Source: B46-G9 sp964581175
Lineage (GTDB): Bacteria > Desulfobacterota > DSM-4660 > Desulfatiglandales > Desulfatiglandaceae
Direction: 5' to 3'
NCBI GenBank assembly: GCA_964581175.1
Contig: CAZONI010000008.1
Coordinates: 25,730-89,729, forward strand
Length of the DNA: 64,000 nt
Shown here: in pieces, positions 8,889-16,916 of the stretch
Position numbering within the stretch: the stretch's first letter is position 1
How the letters are laid out: every line of letters begins with the position of its first letter
Translations under genes and position numbers: made by a program
The notes under the pieces: generated by a model
The model's input: the letters and a program-made list of their open reading frames with translations, nothing else
The model's database searches: none
Told to the model about the DNA's origin: nothing

Positions 8889-10052
8889 CTAAATAACTTC
8901 CTGTATTATCTCCGTAATATCTCTAATCTCTATGTTCTCGGTGACGTCCAGGGTTAAGCGGCTGTCCTCAAAATTGGAGATACAGTATGGACAGGACGTC
9001 GCCAACACCTCGGCCCCGACACCAATAGCCTGTTCCAGCCTGAGGTCGGAAAATCTTTCACCCTTCGGCGTCTCCATCCAGATCCTGCCACCCCCCCCTC
9101 CGCAGCAGAGGCTGTCTATGCGCGCCTCGGGCAGTTCATTGAACTCAAGGCCGGGAACCTTCTTCAGCGTCTCCCGCGGCTCGTCAAATATGCCGTTATG
9201 GCGACCAAGGTAGCACGGATCATGATACGTGACTCTTTTTCCATACTCCTTTTTCAGCTCAAGCCTTCCCTCGTTGATAAGCTCGAACAAATACTGGGAG
9301 ATATGGACCACCTCAAAATTGACCCTGAATTCCGGATACTCGTTTTTGAAGGTGTGGTAGCAATGAGGGGAAGAAACAAGGATTTTCTTCACCCCGTTAT
9401 CGATAAAAGCCTTGATGTTTTCCCTGGCCAGGCGCTTGAATAACTCCTCATCCCCCGTCTTGCGGATGCTTTCCCCACAGCAGTTCTCCTTGGCACCCAG
9501 TATTCCGAAATCCACCCCTGCGTGTTTCAGGATGCCGGCTGTGGCTCTCGCCACCTTCTTCAGTCGTGGGTCATAGCAGAGGTAGCAGCCGGGGAAATAG
9601 AGAATTTCCATCCCCTCGGTGAAGGTTTTTACGGACAGGCCTTCCGCCCAATTCGCCCTGTTCTTCCGCTCTTCACTCAAGGGGTTCCCTTCGGCAACGA
9701 GGCTTGCGCTTGCGGTGCGGACAGGCTTGACGGAAGTTGGAAAGACGCCGTATTCCGTGGCAATCCTCCGTAATGCGACCCCGGAATCTATCTGCCTGAC
9801 GTCCCTGGGACACTGCTGAGGGCATCTTCCGCAGGTCGTGCAGCGCCAGATATCTTCACTTTCTATCTCAGTCAGACCGAACGTAGCCTCCCGGACTATC
9901 TTGCGCATGCTGAAGGTCCTGACCCTGTTCCACGGGCAGACCGCATCGCATAGTCCGCATTGAAAGCACCTTTTGAAGGCTTCTCCACCGCTCTCTTTTA
10001 TGACATCGACGATCTCTTTATAGTCGGCAACATTTTCCACGTTCGTGATCAA
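8889..10052 (-). CDS. bamD: Class II benzoyl-CoA reductase subunit BamD (HdrD/GlpC-like Fe-S protein)
   Basis: The 387-residue protein starts with two ferredoxin-type motifs (CFQCGLCDAVCP and CTTCGRCPQQCP, residues 29-85). It continues with two CCG domains, seen as CCGES near 195 and CCGGGGG near 315, with the supporting Cys residues in FPGCYLC, DPCYLG and TSCPYC. This is the heterodisulfide reductase HdrD-type layout that binds non-cubane [4Fe-4S] clusters. In the Bam complex it connects the HdrA-like BamE to the BamBC module. The start is a TTG (10052) behind AAGGAAGAGGA; GTG at 10040 is possible. It ends 8 bases before bamE. A 272-base gap with a large hairpin separates it from bamC. Confidence 0.9.
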   Translation of the reverse strand: MITNVENVADYKEIVDVIKESGGEAFKRCFQCGLCDAVCPWNRVRTFSMRKIVREATFGLTEIESEDIWRCTTCGRCPQQCPRDVRQIDSGVALRRIATEYGVFPTSVKPVRTASASLVAEGNPLSEERKNRANWAEGLSVKTFTEGMEILYFPGCYLCYDPRLKKVARATAGILKHAGVDFGILGAKENCCGESIRKTGDEELFKRLARENIKAFIDNGVKKILVSSPHCYHTFKNEYPEFRVNFEVVHISQYLFELINEGRLELKKEYGKRVTYHDPCYLGRHNGIFDEPRETLKKVPGLEFNELPEARIDSLCCGGGGGRIWMETPKGERFSDLRLEQAIGVGAEVLATSCPYCISNFEDSRLTLDVTENIEIRDITEIIQEVI

Positions 10053-10117
10053 TCCTCTTCCTTCTCAACGTCTCAGTTTTAGCTAAACCGCCCCTTCTGG
10101 GTCCAAAAGAACCTCCT

Positions 10118-10303
10118 GCTCAGGGAGGAAGCCTTTTCTGGAGTGACTGGTGAGAGGGCACTGTCTTTTCGTGACTTATCAATGGGGGAACCCGCAGCTC
10201 GACGTAGTCGAGAATGCGGAGGGGGTAGCTATCCCACGCTGATAAGTCACTGAAAAGACCAGCCCGGAGCCTCGGAACGGAAGAAATGGCTTCCTCCCTG
10301 AGC
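10118..10303. repeat. Nested inverted repeat (long RNA hairpin) between bamC and bamD
   Basis: Three nested palindromes share one centre. Outer arms GCTCAGGGAGGAAGCC (10118-10133) and GGCTTCCTCCCTGAGC (10288-10303) are perfect. Middle arms GTCTTTTCGTGACTTATCA (10163-10181) and TGATAAGTCACTGAAAAGAC (10240-10259) differ by one extra base. The centre CTCGAC-GTA-GTCGAG (10198-10212) is perfect. In bam mRNA this would be one long branched hairpin. It could be a mobile MITE-like insertion or an mRNA processing or stability element. Confidence 0.8.
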
Positions 10304-10325
10304 CCCCCGCTCTGCGGGAGAAGAC

Positions 10326-10868
10326 TCAGTCCTTCATGGACATTCGGGCGACGGCGTCCATTATCTTTTCCAATCCATATTTGTGTGCCAGCGATTCCAA
10401 TCCAATCTCCAACTCCTCCTGCGCCACTTCTTCTTCCACTTCCTCTTCCCTTTCTTCGTAGGTCAGGGCATCAGCCAAGCACCACTGAACGCATAAGGGC
10501 TCTTCTAAATCCGGATCGCTTTCACACATATCGCATTTTAAAGGCAAACCGGAATCGGGTTCCTTGAAGAGATCCCTGGAGGGGCAGGAAGCCCTGCAGA
10601 AGGCGCACTCTTCATATTCCTTTCCGTCAATCACATACTTGTCTCTTCCCATGCATTCGGCAGAGGTATACTCGCCCGCGAATACCGGAATATATATGTC
10701 TTTCAAGGGGTGGCGAATCACCTGAATGCGAGATCTCGCCGGATTATTGCCGCTGTATTTCGGCGTGGAGTGAAAGGCGGAGCAGGCTACCTCGCATGCC
10801 CGGCAACCATTGCATTTGTCAGCGTCCACTTTTACTGTCTTGATGATTTTCTTCTTTTTCTCACCCAT
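10326..10868 (-). CDS. bamC: Class II benzoyl-CoA reductase subunit BamC (polyferredoxin, electron transfer)
   Basis: A 180-residue Fe-S protein of the DMSO-reductase B/ferredoxin type. Cysteine groups are CNGCRACEVAC (near the N-terminus), CAFCRASCP and CDMCES...CVQWC, enough for three [4Fe-4S] clusters. An acidic Glu-rich stretch (EEREEEVEEEVAQEE) and a short helix close the protein. It forms the catalytic heterotetramer with BamB and hands electrons to the tungsten site. ATG 10868 is preferred over GTG 10880 because GAGGTGG is correctly spaced from it. It starts 21 bases after bamB, so the two are surely co-transcribed. Confidence 0.9.
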   Translation of the reverse strand: MGEKKKKIIKTVKVDADKCNGCRACEVACSAFHSTPKYSGNNPARSRIQVIRHPLKDIYIPVFAGEYTSAECMGRDKYVIDGKEYEECAFCRASCPSRDLFKEPDSGLPLKCDMCESDPDLEEPLCVQWCLADALTYEEREEEVEEEVAQEELEIGLESLAHKYGLEKIMDAVARMSMKD

Positions 10869-10889
10869 GATGGTTACCACCTCTTCGCA

Positions 10890-12896
10890 CTATTCTTTCT
10901 CTTTTTCCGCCGAGGTCTCTTCCGAAGGCGTATCTCCATTATCGGAATAGATCCCGCGCTTTTCGAAGTCCTCGAATACGTAATCCAAACCCAATTCGTG
11001 CAGGGACTCTTTGGTGGGGATGCCCTGGTTATTCCACCCCTTGAATTTGTAATACGTATCCAGGAGCTTCTCTTCAAGCTCAGGAAATCTTTTCCTCCAA
11101 TGGTCCTCCGGGGGCTTCTCGTCTTTTCTCCTCATGCCCCTTCTTGTGTTATTTGCTCTCACCAGGGTTCGGTATCTCTTGATTGCCTGCGTCAGTTTTT
11201 CTTCATCCATATCGATCCCGGCTCCTGCCGAGATGAACTTTGGATAGTTGTGTATATGGTACGGAGGTTTCAGAGGGAAGGACGATAAACCGGCGCACAT
11301 GCCGAGGGCATCATCGATGTAGTGCATCCTCTCCTGCCAGTCCACAATATCGCAACACATTTCAGGCGTCGGGTAATAGGGAATCGATTTTTCTCCGCGC
11401 AGTTCCCAGTCCAGAAAGTATTGCTTGAATTTTTCATCGGGAATCTGGAACCAATCCTTTACAAACGCTTCTCTCTCCTCCCTTGTAGGGAAAGGTGCCT
11501 GAGGGAATTGCCCTTCAATTTGGGTAATATTTATCTTCTCGCCGGTAGCATACATCAGGAAGTAAATGGGATTCAGCATTCCCAGCTTCAGGGGCAGCTG
11601 CTCATGTTTCTTAATATTGTTATGAGCATACTCTTCCGCACCCTTGCCGATCTCTTTAGCCGCCCAATAGGTGCCGTTGGCCAGAACATCTCCTATCCCT
11701 TCCCGCCGAACAATTCTGTCAAGCAGCCAGTAGAATCTCCCCTCGTTATCGGACGGCATTCCAGGGAAATCCTCGTCGGTTAATATGCCGTTTTCATAAA
11801 GCTCAAGGGCGAAAGCCATAACCTGCGGGGCCGAGAATGCATCCACCCCATACTCAGTGGCACTTTGGGCGATGCCCAAACCAAACTGCAAGTCTGAAAA
11901 AGCCGCCATTGTATAGGTGAGTTTCGAGAAACATTTCATCATGTACGTCGGAAGTCCCGGGGGAGACATGGTTGCCCCGCATGTCATCGGACAGTTGTAG
12001 CAGCTGATCAGCCGCGTCCGCATGGTTTCCATGGTCTCCATCCAGTCTTTTGCGATTTCTTCGTTCCAGAACTCTTTTCTGCGGACCCGTGAATTTCCCC
12101 AGGCGAAATTTTCAGTGTGCCACTTTTCATCGTGCACTTTCATCTCTTGCGGTGACCCAAGCCCGGCTAAAATGGGCATTACCCCTGGAATCGGATTTTC
12201 ATTTCGGAACTTTATGTATTTCAGCACTTCGTTGCAGAGCCCGATAAATTCAGCCGGCCGGGCAATATTAATGTCCTTTGTCCCGCGAACGACGATTGCC
12301 TTTAGTCCTTTGTCTCCCATGACGGCGCCTATTCCGGCCCGGCTGGCACTGGACCTGCCCTGTTCGATGGAGGCAAAATAGACCCTGTTTTCACCGGCCA
12401 GACCGATAGCCGCCACCTGGGCTTTCGGCTCGTTCAACTCCTGTCGAATAAGTTCTGCAGTTTCAACAGCGCCTTTACCGCGCAGATGGGAGGCATCACG
12501 TATTTCCACTTTGTCATTGTTTATCCACAAATAAACCAGATCCGGGGACTTCCCCCGAAGGATGACTTTGTCATAACCGGCATACTTCAATTCCGGCGCC
12601 CAAAACCCCCCCATCATGGAAAATGCCATCAGCCTGGTCTGAGGAGAAAGGGTGGAAACAATGGTGCGATTGCATCCCGTAGCCGGTGTGCCGCACAAGA
12701 GACCGGTGCTGAATATGAGGAGATTATCAGGAGAAAAAGGCTCCACTTCAGGAGGAACCCTGTCCCACAATATTTTGGCGTTCGTGCCCAGTCCCCCCAG
12801 ATAGAGTTCGGTGTCTCTTGGGTCGGTTTCTACCCTCTCGATGTTTCCCCGGGATAGATCAATTTCCAAGTTGAACCCAGTCTCTGCATACCTCAT
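10890..12896 (-). CDS. bamB: Class II benzoyl-CoA reductase catalytic subunit BamB (tungsten, aldehyde:ferredoxin oxidoreductase family)
   Basis: 668 residues of the aldehyde:ferredoxin oxidoreductase family, and closely BamB-like rather than a generic AOR. It starts MRYAETGFNLEIDLSRGNIE and contains LLCGTPATGCNRTIVST, KVHDEKWHTENFAWGN, SCYNCPMTCGATM (cluster cysteines) and ALGMCAGLSSFPLKPPYHIH. BamB holds a tungsten bis-pyranopterin and one [4Fe-4S] cluster and reduces benzoyl-CoA to cyclohexa-1,5-diene-1-carboxyl-CoA without ATP. A longer frame from 12983 exists, but ATG 12896 has GGAAGGGG at good spacing and matches the family start. It is the first gene of bamBCDEF. Its leader of roughly 230 bases runs back to the operator-bearing promoter at 13135-13163. 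BamGHI are not in the window. Confidence 0.93.
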   Translation of the reverse strand: MRYAETGFNLEIDLSRGNIERVETDPRDTELYLGGLGTNAKILWDRVPPEVEPFSPDNLLIFSTGLLCGTPATGCNRTIVSTLSPQTRLMAFSMMGGFWAPELKYAGYDKVILRGKSPDLVYLWINNDKVEIRDASHLRGKGAVETAELIRQELNEPKAQVAAIGLAGENRVYFASIEQGRSSASRAGIGAVMGDKGLKAIVVRGTKDINIARPAEFIGLCNEVLKYIKFRNENPIPGVMPILAGLGSPQEMKVHDEKWHTENFAWGNSRVRRKEFWNEEIAKDWMETMETMRTRLISCYNCPMTCGATMSPPGLPTYMMKCFSKLTYTMAAFSDLQFGLGIAQSATEYGVDAFSAPQVMAFALELYENGILTDEDFPGMPSDNEGRFYWLLDRIVRREGIGDVLANGTYWAAKEIGKGAEEYAHNNIKKHEQLPLKLGMLNPIYFLMYATGEKINITQIEGQFPQAPFPTREEREAFVKDWFQIPDEKFKQYFLDWELRGEKSIPYYPTPEMCCDIVDWQERMHYIDDALGMCAGLSSFPLKPPYHIHNYPKFISAGAGIDMDEEKLTQAIKRYRTLVRANNTRRGMRRKDEKPPEDHWRKRFPELEEKLLDTYYKFKGWNNQGIPTKESLHELGLDYVFEDFEKRGIYSDNGDTPSEETSAEKEKE

Positions 12897-13134
12897 GTTG
12901 TTCCCCTTCCAGATTACCTGGGCCCATGACACATTCTTCGATTCATCGTGGGCTGCAGGTGCGTAACTTAAAACAACCTTCACCCATTGGATGAAGGTCG
13001 ATATCGTTCAAGCTATTTTTCCAGTAGAATTTCCGTCATGAACTCAGGAGCCAGTAAGTCTTCAATATTGATTCAACAAATTGCTCTTGGCGATGTGAAA
13101 AGACTATCTGCAATGTCTCATTCGGTGTGGTTAC

Positions 13135-13163
13135 AATATAGCTATATCGTAACTATATGTCAA
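13135..13163 (-). promoter_or_regulatory. bamB promoter with a palindromic operator in the spacer
   Basis: On the minus strand TTGACA (13158-13163), 17 bases, then TATATT (13135-13140): a near-consensus sigma70 promoter. The spacer and the -10 box coincide with an imperfect 21-base palindrome (13137-13157) with arms TATAG..TA and TA..CTATA. An almost identical 21-mer lies in the promoter at 14021-14065. Its position predicts repression by steric block. The regulator is not known. Confidence 0.75.
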
Positions 13164-13242
13164 GAAGAAAGTGGATGTTGAATGGGACGTCAGTGACAGC
13201 AGCAATCCCATGGAAGAGCTGGAAGTACCTGCTGACAATCTC

Positions 13243-13683
13243 TCATGGGTCAAGCTGTTTTCGCAAATTTATGAAATCACTCCTGTCAAAACCCAATGTC
13301 TTGAAAAAAGACAGCAAATCAGCAGAATCCCAGCGGACGGAGGTAAAGATGTTCCGAATACCTTTCTTCTGATAGACTTTGAATATCTCCTGCGCCAGCA
13401 TCTTTCCTATCCCCTGCCCCATGAATTTGGGATCCACCCCCAGAGACGCGATCCAGGCGCTTTTCTCGAACCCGAAGCCGCTGAGTACGATGTAACTGAT
13501 CATAAACCCAACGACTTTTCCGTCTTTCTCCGCCACAAAGCTGGCATCCTCCCCGTCAGCATCATGTTCCTGAAGAATCCTTGCGAACTCCATCGGTTCG
13601 GAAGACTTCGTAATAACAGCCTGTATTTTGCTGATCTCATCAGCGTCTTCCAGCCTTGCGCTTCTGATGACCAATCCTTCCAC
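13243..13683 (-). CDS. GNAT family N-acetyltransferase (upstream of bamB)
   Basis: A 146-residue GNAT protein. Motif A is visible as GVDPKFMGQGIGKML and the following beta-alpha unit as GIRNIFTSVRWDSADLLSFFKTLGF. GTG 13683 is preferred because GGGAGG lies about 10 bases upstream; a longer frame begins at TTG 13725 and would overlap the preceding gene. It shares size and general sequence style (SL/TIGVDP...GxG, RWDS/DWNDS, FFxxxxF) with the GNAT at 4252-4701, so the two are probably distant paralogues bracketing the bam genes. It forms a two-gene unit with the small AbrB-like gene upstream, under the same operator as bamB. The acyl-acceptor substrate is unknown. Confidence 0.8.
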   Translation of the reverse strand: MEGLVIRSARLEDADEISKIQAVITKSSEPMEFARILQEHDADGEDASFVAEKDGKVVGFMISYIVLSGFGFEKSAWIASLGVDPKFMGQGIGKMLAQEIFKVYQKKGIRNIFTSVRWDSADLLSFFKTLGFDRSDFINLRKQLDP

Positions 13684-13717
13684 GATCCTGTTATCCTCCC
13701 TGTCCCCTCTGGAGTCT

Positions 13718-13918
13718 TCAGTCAATTCTTATGATTTTCACCCAGGAGCCCACCCAATCCGGCGGCAGATAGACGCGTCCGCTGTTTCCGCTCAGCTTCA
13801 CCTGTTTCTCCACCATTTCCTCACCGTAGACCTCGAATTTTACCCTGCCCCTGGTCCTTTCGGCGCTTTCTTCCTTGCTCGGATCCTGGCTTTTCTCCCT
13901 GTTTTTCTCGTTAGCCAT
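13718..13918 (-). CDS. Small DUF2080/AbrB-like protein, possible DNA-binding regulator
   Basis: 66 residues: a charged, disordered N-terminus (about 1-25, Lys/Glu/Ser-rich) and a C-terminal half with KQVKLSGNSGRVYLPPDWVG. That half resembles DUF2080 and, more loosely, the swapped-hairpin AbrB/MazE fold (SGNSGRVxLP followed by a Gly). AbrB-like proteins bind DNA as dimers. The gene sits directly after a promoter carrying the bamB operator, so it could be the autoregulated repressor of both units; that is inference. The ATG at 13918 has GGGG upstream. DUF2080 is often labelled transposon-encoded, so an unrelated origin is possible. Confidence 0.6.
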   Translation of the reverse strand: MANEKNREKSQDPSKEESAERTRGRVKFEVYGEEMVEKQVKLSGNSGRVYLPPDWVGSWVKIIRID

Positions 13919-14020
13919 GAAAATGACCCCATAAAGGGCTAATAGTGAGGTTAATTGTTTGAGATTATTCCATGAAGTTTCATATCCGCTGAACGCTGCA
14001 AGCAGACAATTTAACTACAT

Positions 14021-14065
14021 TTTAGCTACATCGTAACTATACGGAAAACAGCCTCGGCATGTCAA
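14021..14065 (-). promoter_or_regulatory. Promoter of the AbrB-like/GNAT unit with second copy of the bam operator
   Basis: On the minus strand TTGACA (14060-14065), 18 bases, then TATAGT (14036-14041). The palindrome TTTAGCTACATCG...CTATA occupies 14021-14041 and differs from the bamB copy at two positions. A half-site TTAACTACAT (14011-14020) adjoins it. Here the operator covers the -10 box and the start region. The rest of the gap to 14344 shows no gene that I can support. Confidence 0.72.
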
Positions 14066-14344
14066 GGAAAAATTTGGCCAGGAAAGAGTCCGATTCAAAG
14101 GCCCAGCCTTGGATTGCGCATGGTAGGCGCTATGCCCACCGATAGGTGGCAATACTGAGAATTCAGAATTCTGACTCCTGGATTCCTCGCGGGAGTATCA
14201 CGGCGTAGCCTTTGACTCCTGACGTTGCTCTCAGGGCCAGGCTTTCCGATGAACAATAAAGCTTTGACGAGTATCCTGCGGTTTGTTATTCATACGTAGT
14301 TTGACTTGCTACTGCAAGCAGTGGAAAAAACGGAGAGCGACCGA

Positions 14345-15037
14345 ATGGAGAGTAAGTACCTCGAACCCACGAACATTATCGACAGCGATCACCCGGAGGT
14401 CCGGGACTATGCCCACAGAATCGCAGGAAAGTGCAGGGACGCCCGCGGGAAGGCCGTGAAGCTTTTCTATGCCGTCCGTGACGATATCTGGTATGACCCT
14501 TACTGCCCCTTCTACCTTCCTGAACACTACCGTGCCAGCAACGTACTCAGGGCCGGGAGAGGCTACTGCGTGTGCAAGGCAGCGCTCCTCTGTGCGCTTG
14601 CCAGGGTATTCAGGATACCATCCCGCGTGGGCTTCGCCGATGTCCGCAACCACCTGAGCACCCGGCAGCTCATGGACTTCATGGGGGGAACCGACCTGTT
14701 TGTCTATCACGGGTATACCGATTTATTCCTGGACGGAAAATGGGTCAAAGCGACCCCCGCCTTCAACAAGGAACTCTGCGAAAAACACAAGGTGGCGCCC
14801 CTAGAGTTCGACGGCCGGGAAGATGCCCTGCTCCAGCCCTACAACCGGGAAAAGAGGCAGTTCATGGAATATGTGGCCTATCACAGGACCTATGCGGATA
14901 TCCCGGTAGAGATGATAGTCGCGGCGTGGAAAGACGCTTACGGCAAGGATCGTGTCGAGGGATGGATCGAGGCACTGGAAAGAACAGGAGGCAAATCCCC
15001 GAAGGATTTTTACCGGGAAGACGTCGTGAAAAGGTAA
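14345..15037 (+). CDS. Transglutaminase-like cysteine peptidase domain protein
   Basis: A 230-residue protein of the transglutaminase-like superfamily. The Cys is in GRGYCVCKAALLCALAR, followed by the typical IPSRVGFADV strand; His follows in VYHGYTDLFLDGKWVKATPAFN, with the Trp and Asp-type positions of the family. No signal peptide is present. ATG 14345 is preferred over TTG/ATG further upstream because GGAG lies about 9 bases before it. These proteins act as peptidases or amidases on cytoplasmic substrates; no specific substrate can be named. It stands alone, transcribed away from the bam region. Confidence 0.75.
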   Translation: MESKYLEPTNIIDSDHPEVRDYAHRIAGKCRDARGKAVKLFYAVRDDIWYDPYCPFYLPEHYRASNVLRAGRGYCVCKAALLCALARVFRIPSRVGFADVRNHLSTRQLMDFMGGTDLFVYHGYTDLFLDGKWVKATPAFNKELCEKHKVAPLEFDGREDALLQPYNREKRQFMEYVAYHRTYADIPVEMIVAAWKDAYGKDRVEGWIEALERTGGKSPKDFYREDVVKR

Positions 15038-15244
15038 TCAGGATTGTTTCCGAATTTTCATTACCCTTTCAGGCCCTCAAATGGATAACTCAGAAAACTG
15101 TCTCTCCGAAGCTGAAGGAGAGAAAGCCAAGCATTTTCTTTTTGCAGTAAGAGTCCGAGTGCCTTACCAATTGTCATTCACGCAATGTTCCCCCGTGGGG
15201 ACCACCAAACCGAGCCTCTGAAGAGATACCAGGCTGGAAAGACC

Positions 15245-15445
15245 GGCAGGCTCCCCCAGGAAGAGGCCCTGGCCATTATGTTGGGTACATTCTGGGCAGT
15301 GAAGGCCCTCTCCTTCTTCGTGGTTTTTCTCTGACTGTTCAGGATTTCAGCTATTTCTCTAAAACTCCTCGCCCTGTCAATGCCTTCAGGCTTCCTTCGG
15401 AGACGCCTAATTTCCCTGATCAGGTCGGGATCAACTTCCTTTCCC
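15245..15445 (-). pseudogene. Remnant of a serine-recombinase-type 'recombinase' domain
   Basis: On the minus strand an open stretch translates to KEVDPDLIREIRRLRRKPEG, then SFREIAEILNSQ and AFTAQNVPNIMA. That is the helix-turn-helix region seen in recombinase domains of large resolvases and related mobile-element proteins. It has no start codon and a stop (TGA) just upstream in frame, so it is a fragment. It lies in the otherwise gene-free gap 15038-15563, next to an AT-rich gene, and suggests past DNA transfer. Rest of the gap: nothing recognised. Confidence 0.4.
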
Positions 15446-15563
15446 GACAGTCATACTTTATTTGGGCTATCCTTGACATTTGCATGACAAAAGAATTATG
15501 CAAGGGGCTTGGAATCGAAAAGTTACGATCAACAAGGAGTTATCGAAAAAGGAGCGGAAAGCA

Positions 15564-16754
15564 GTGAAGTACGATTTTGACGAGATTATTGACCGCGAAG
15601 GCACAAACGCGATGAATACAGATGGCTTTAGGGGATATTTATTTCAGGCAGCTGACGATATGGTTTTTCCCTATGCGGATGATGAATTTATTCGCATGTG
15701 GGTAGCTGACATGGAGTTTGCTACTCCTCCTGAAATCATCCAAGCCGTCAAAGATCGGCTGAACAAGAGAATCTTTGGCTATACCAAAGTGTTTGACCCA
15801 AACTATTACCTATCTGTTACCAATTGGGCGCAACAGCATTACCAATGGACGTTTGAAAAAGAGCATTTAGTAACGTCGCCCGGCATTATTCCCGCTTTAT
15901 ATGAGTTGGTTGAATATATCTGCAAACCAGACGAAAAGGTGTTAATCTTCACTCCGTCTTATGCCCACTTCAAACATGCGGTGGACTATAATCACCTTGA
16001 ATTGGTGTGCTCTGACCTTATTAACCAACAGGGCTACTACACGATGAACTTTGATGATCTGGACGCGAAGACAAAAAATGAAAAAATATCCTTATGTATC
16101 TTTTGCAACCCGCATAATCCATCTGGGAGGGTATGGACGCCGGAAGAATTAAAACAATTTGGGCAAATTTGCCTTGAAAACGATGTGTGGATTATTTCTG
16201 ATGAGATTCATTGTGATTTGCTTAGAGATGGAAAAGTTCATACGCCTTTGGCTAAACTTTTTCCCCACTCAGACAGGATCATCACTTGCATGGGGGCAAG
16301 TAAAACTTTTAATATGGCCGGACTAATGTTCTCGAACATAATCATTCCATCTAATGAAATCAGAGACATATGGAAGGCTCGTCACTATAGTTTAGAAAAT
16401 CCGCTAAGTATTGCGGCAACTCAAGCTGCTTACCAGTACGGTGATGAGTGGCTTGAACAATTAAAATGCTATTTAGATGGTAATTTTGCTTTTACCAAGC
16501 AATATCTTGAAACCTACCTGCCCAAAGCAGTATTTCGTATTCCCGAGGCTACTTATCTTGCATGGGTTAATATAGGCGCCTATCTCCCAAGAGAAGAAAA
16601 CCTGTCCTTATATTTTGCCAGCAACGCTGGAGTGTTATTGGAAGGTGGGAACATGTTCGTTGCCAATTCGGATGGTTATATTCGCCTCAATCTGGCATGT
16701 CCGAGATCAGTCTTAGAAGAGGGCTTAAAAAGAATCTGTAAAGCACTCGGATAG
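15564..16754 (+). CDS. PLP-dependent C-S lyase, MalY/PatB family
   Basis: A 396-residue fold type I aminotransferase-like enzyme of the MalY/PatB (cystathionine beta-lyase-like) group. It starts VKYDFDEIIDREGTNA and has the RMWVADMEF strand, CNPHNPSGRVW (the Asn stacking on PLP), SDEIHCDL (the Asp), GASKTFNMAGL (the PLP-binding Lys) and IRLNLACPR (the substrate carboxylate Arg). It would cleave C-S bonds of cystathionine or Cys conjugates, releasing a thiol or sulfide, pyruvate and ammonia. A longer frame begins at TTG 15480, but GTG 15564 has GGAGCGG upstream and matches the family start. Base composition is clearly more AT-rich than its neighbours, which together with the recombinase remnant suggests acquisition. 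Confidence 0.88.
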   Translation: MKYDFDEIIDREGTNAMNTDGFRGYLFQAADDMVFPYADDEFIRMWVADMEFATPPEIIQAVKDRLNKRIFGYTKVFDPNYYLSVTNWAQQHYQWTFEKEHLVTSPGIIPALYELVEYICKPDEKVLIFTPSYAHFKHAVDYNHLELVCSDLINQQGYYTMNFDDLDAKTKNEKISLCIFCNPHNPSGRVWTPEELKQFGQICLENDVWIISDEIHCDLLRDGKVHTPLAKLFPHSDRIITCMGASKTFNMAGLMFSNIIIPSNEIRDIWKARHYSLENPLSIAATQAAYQYGDEWLEQLKCYLDGNFAFTKQYLETYLPKAVFRIPEATYLAWVNIGAYLPREENLSLYFASNAGVLLEGGNMFVANSDGYIRLNLACPRSVLEEGLKRICKALG

Positions 16755-16916
16755 GATAGTAATGTGAACAGAGCTATGCGGTTTGTACCATTAGGTTTGT
16801 GGTGAAGTAATCAGATTTATGACGTGAGCATCTGCAGGCGCCCTTTTGAATACAGGGAGGGGGGCCGGCCGGAAACATTTGAAAGAGGGCCGGGGAAAGG
16901 CTTAGGCCACACACAG

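Noticed and set aside
10890..12896. Generic tungsten aldehyde:ferredoxin oxidoreductase
   Set aside because: The sequence style and the B-C-D-E-F gene order identify it as BamB of class II benzoyl-CoA reductase.
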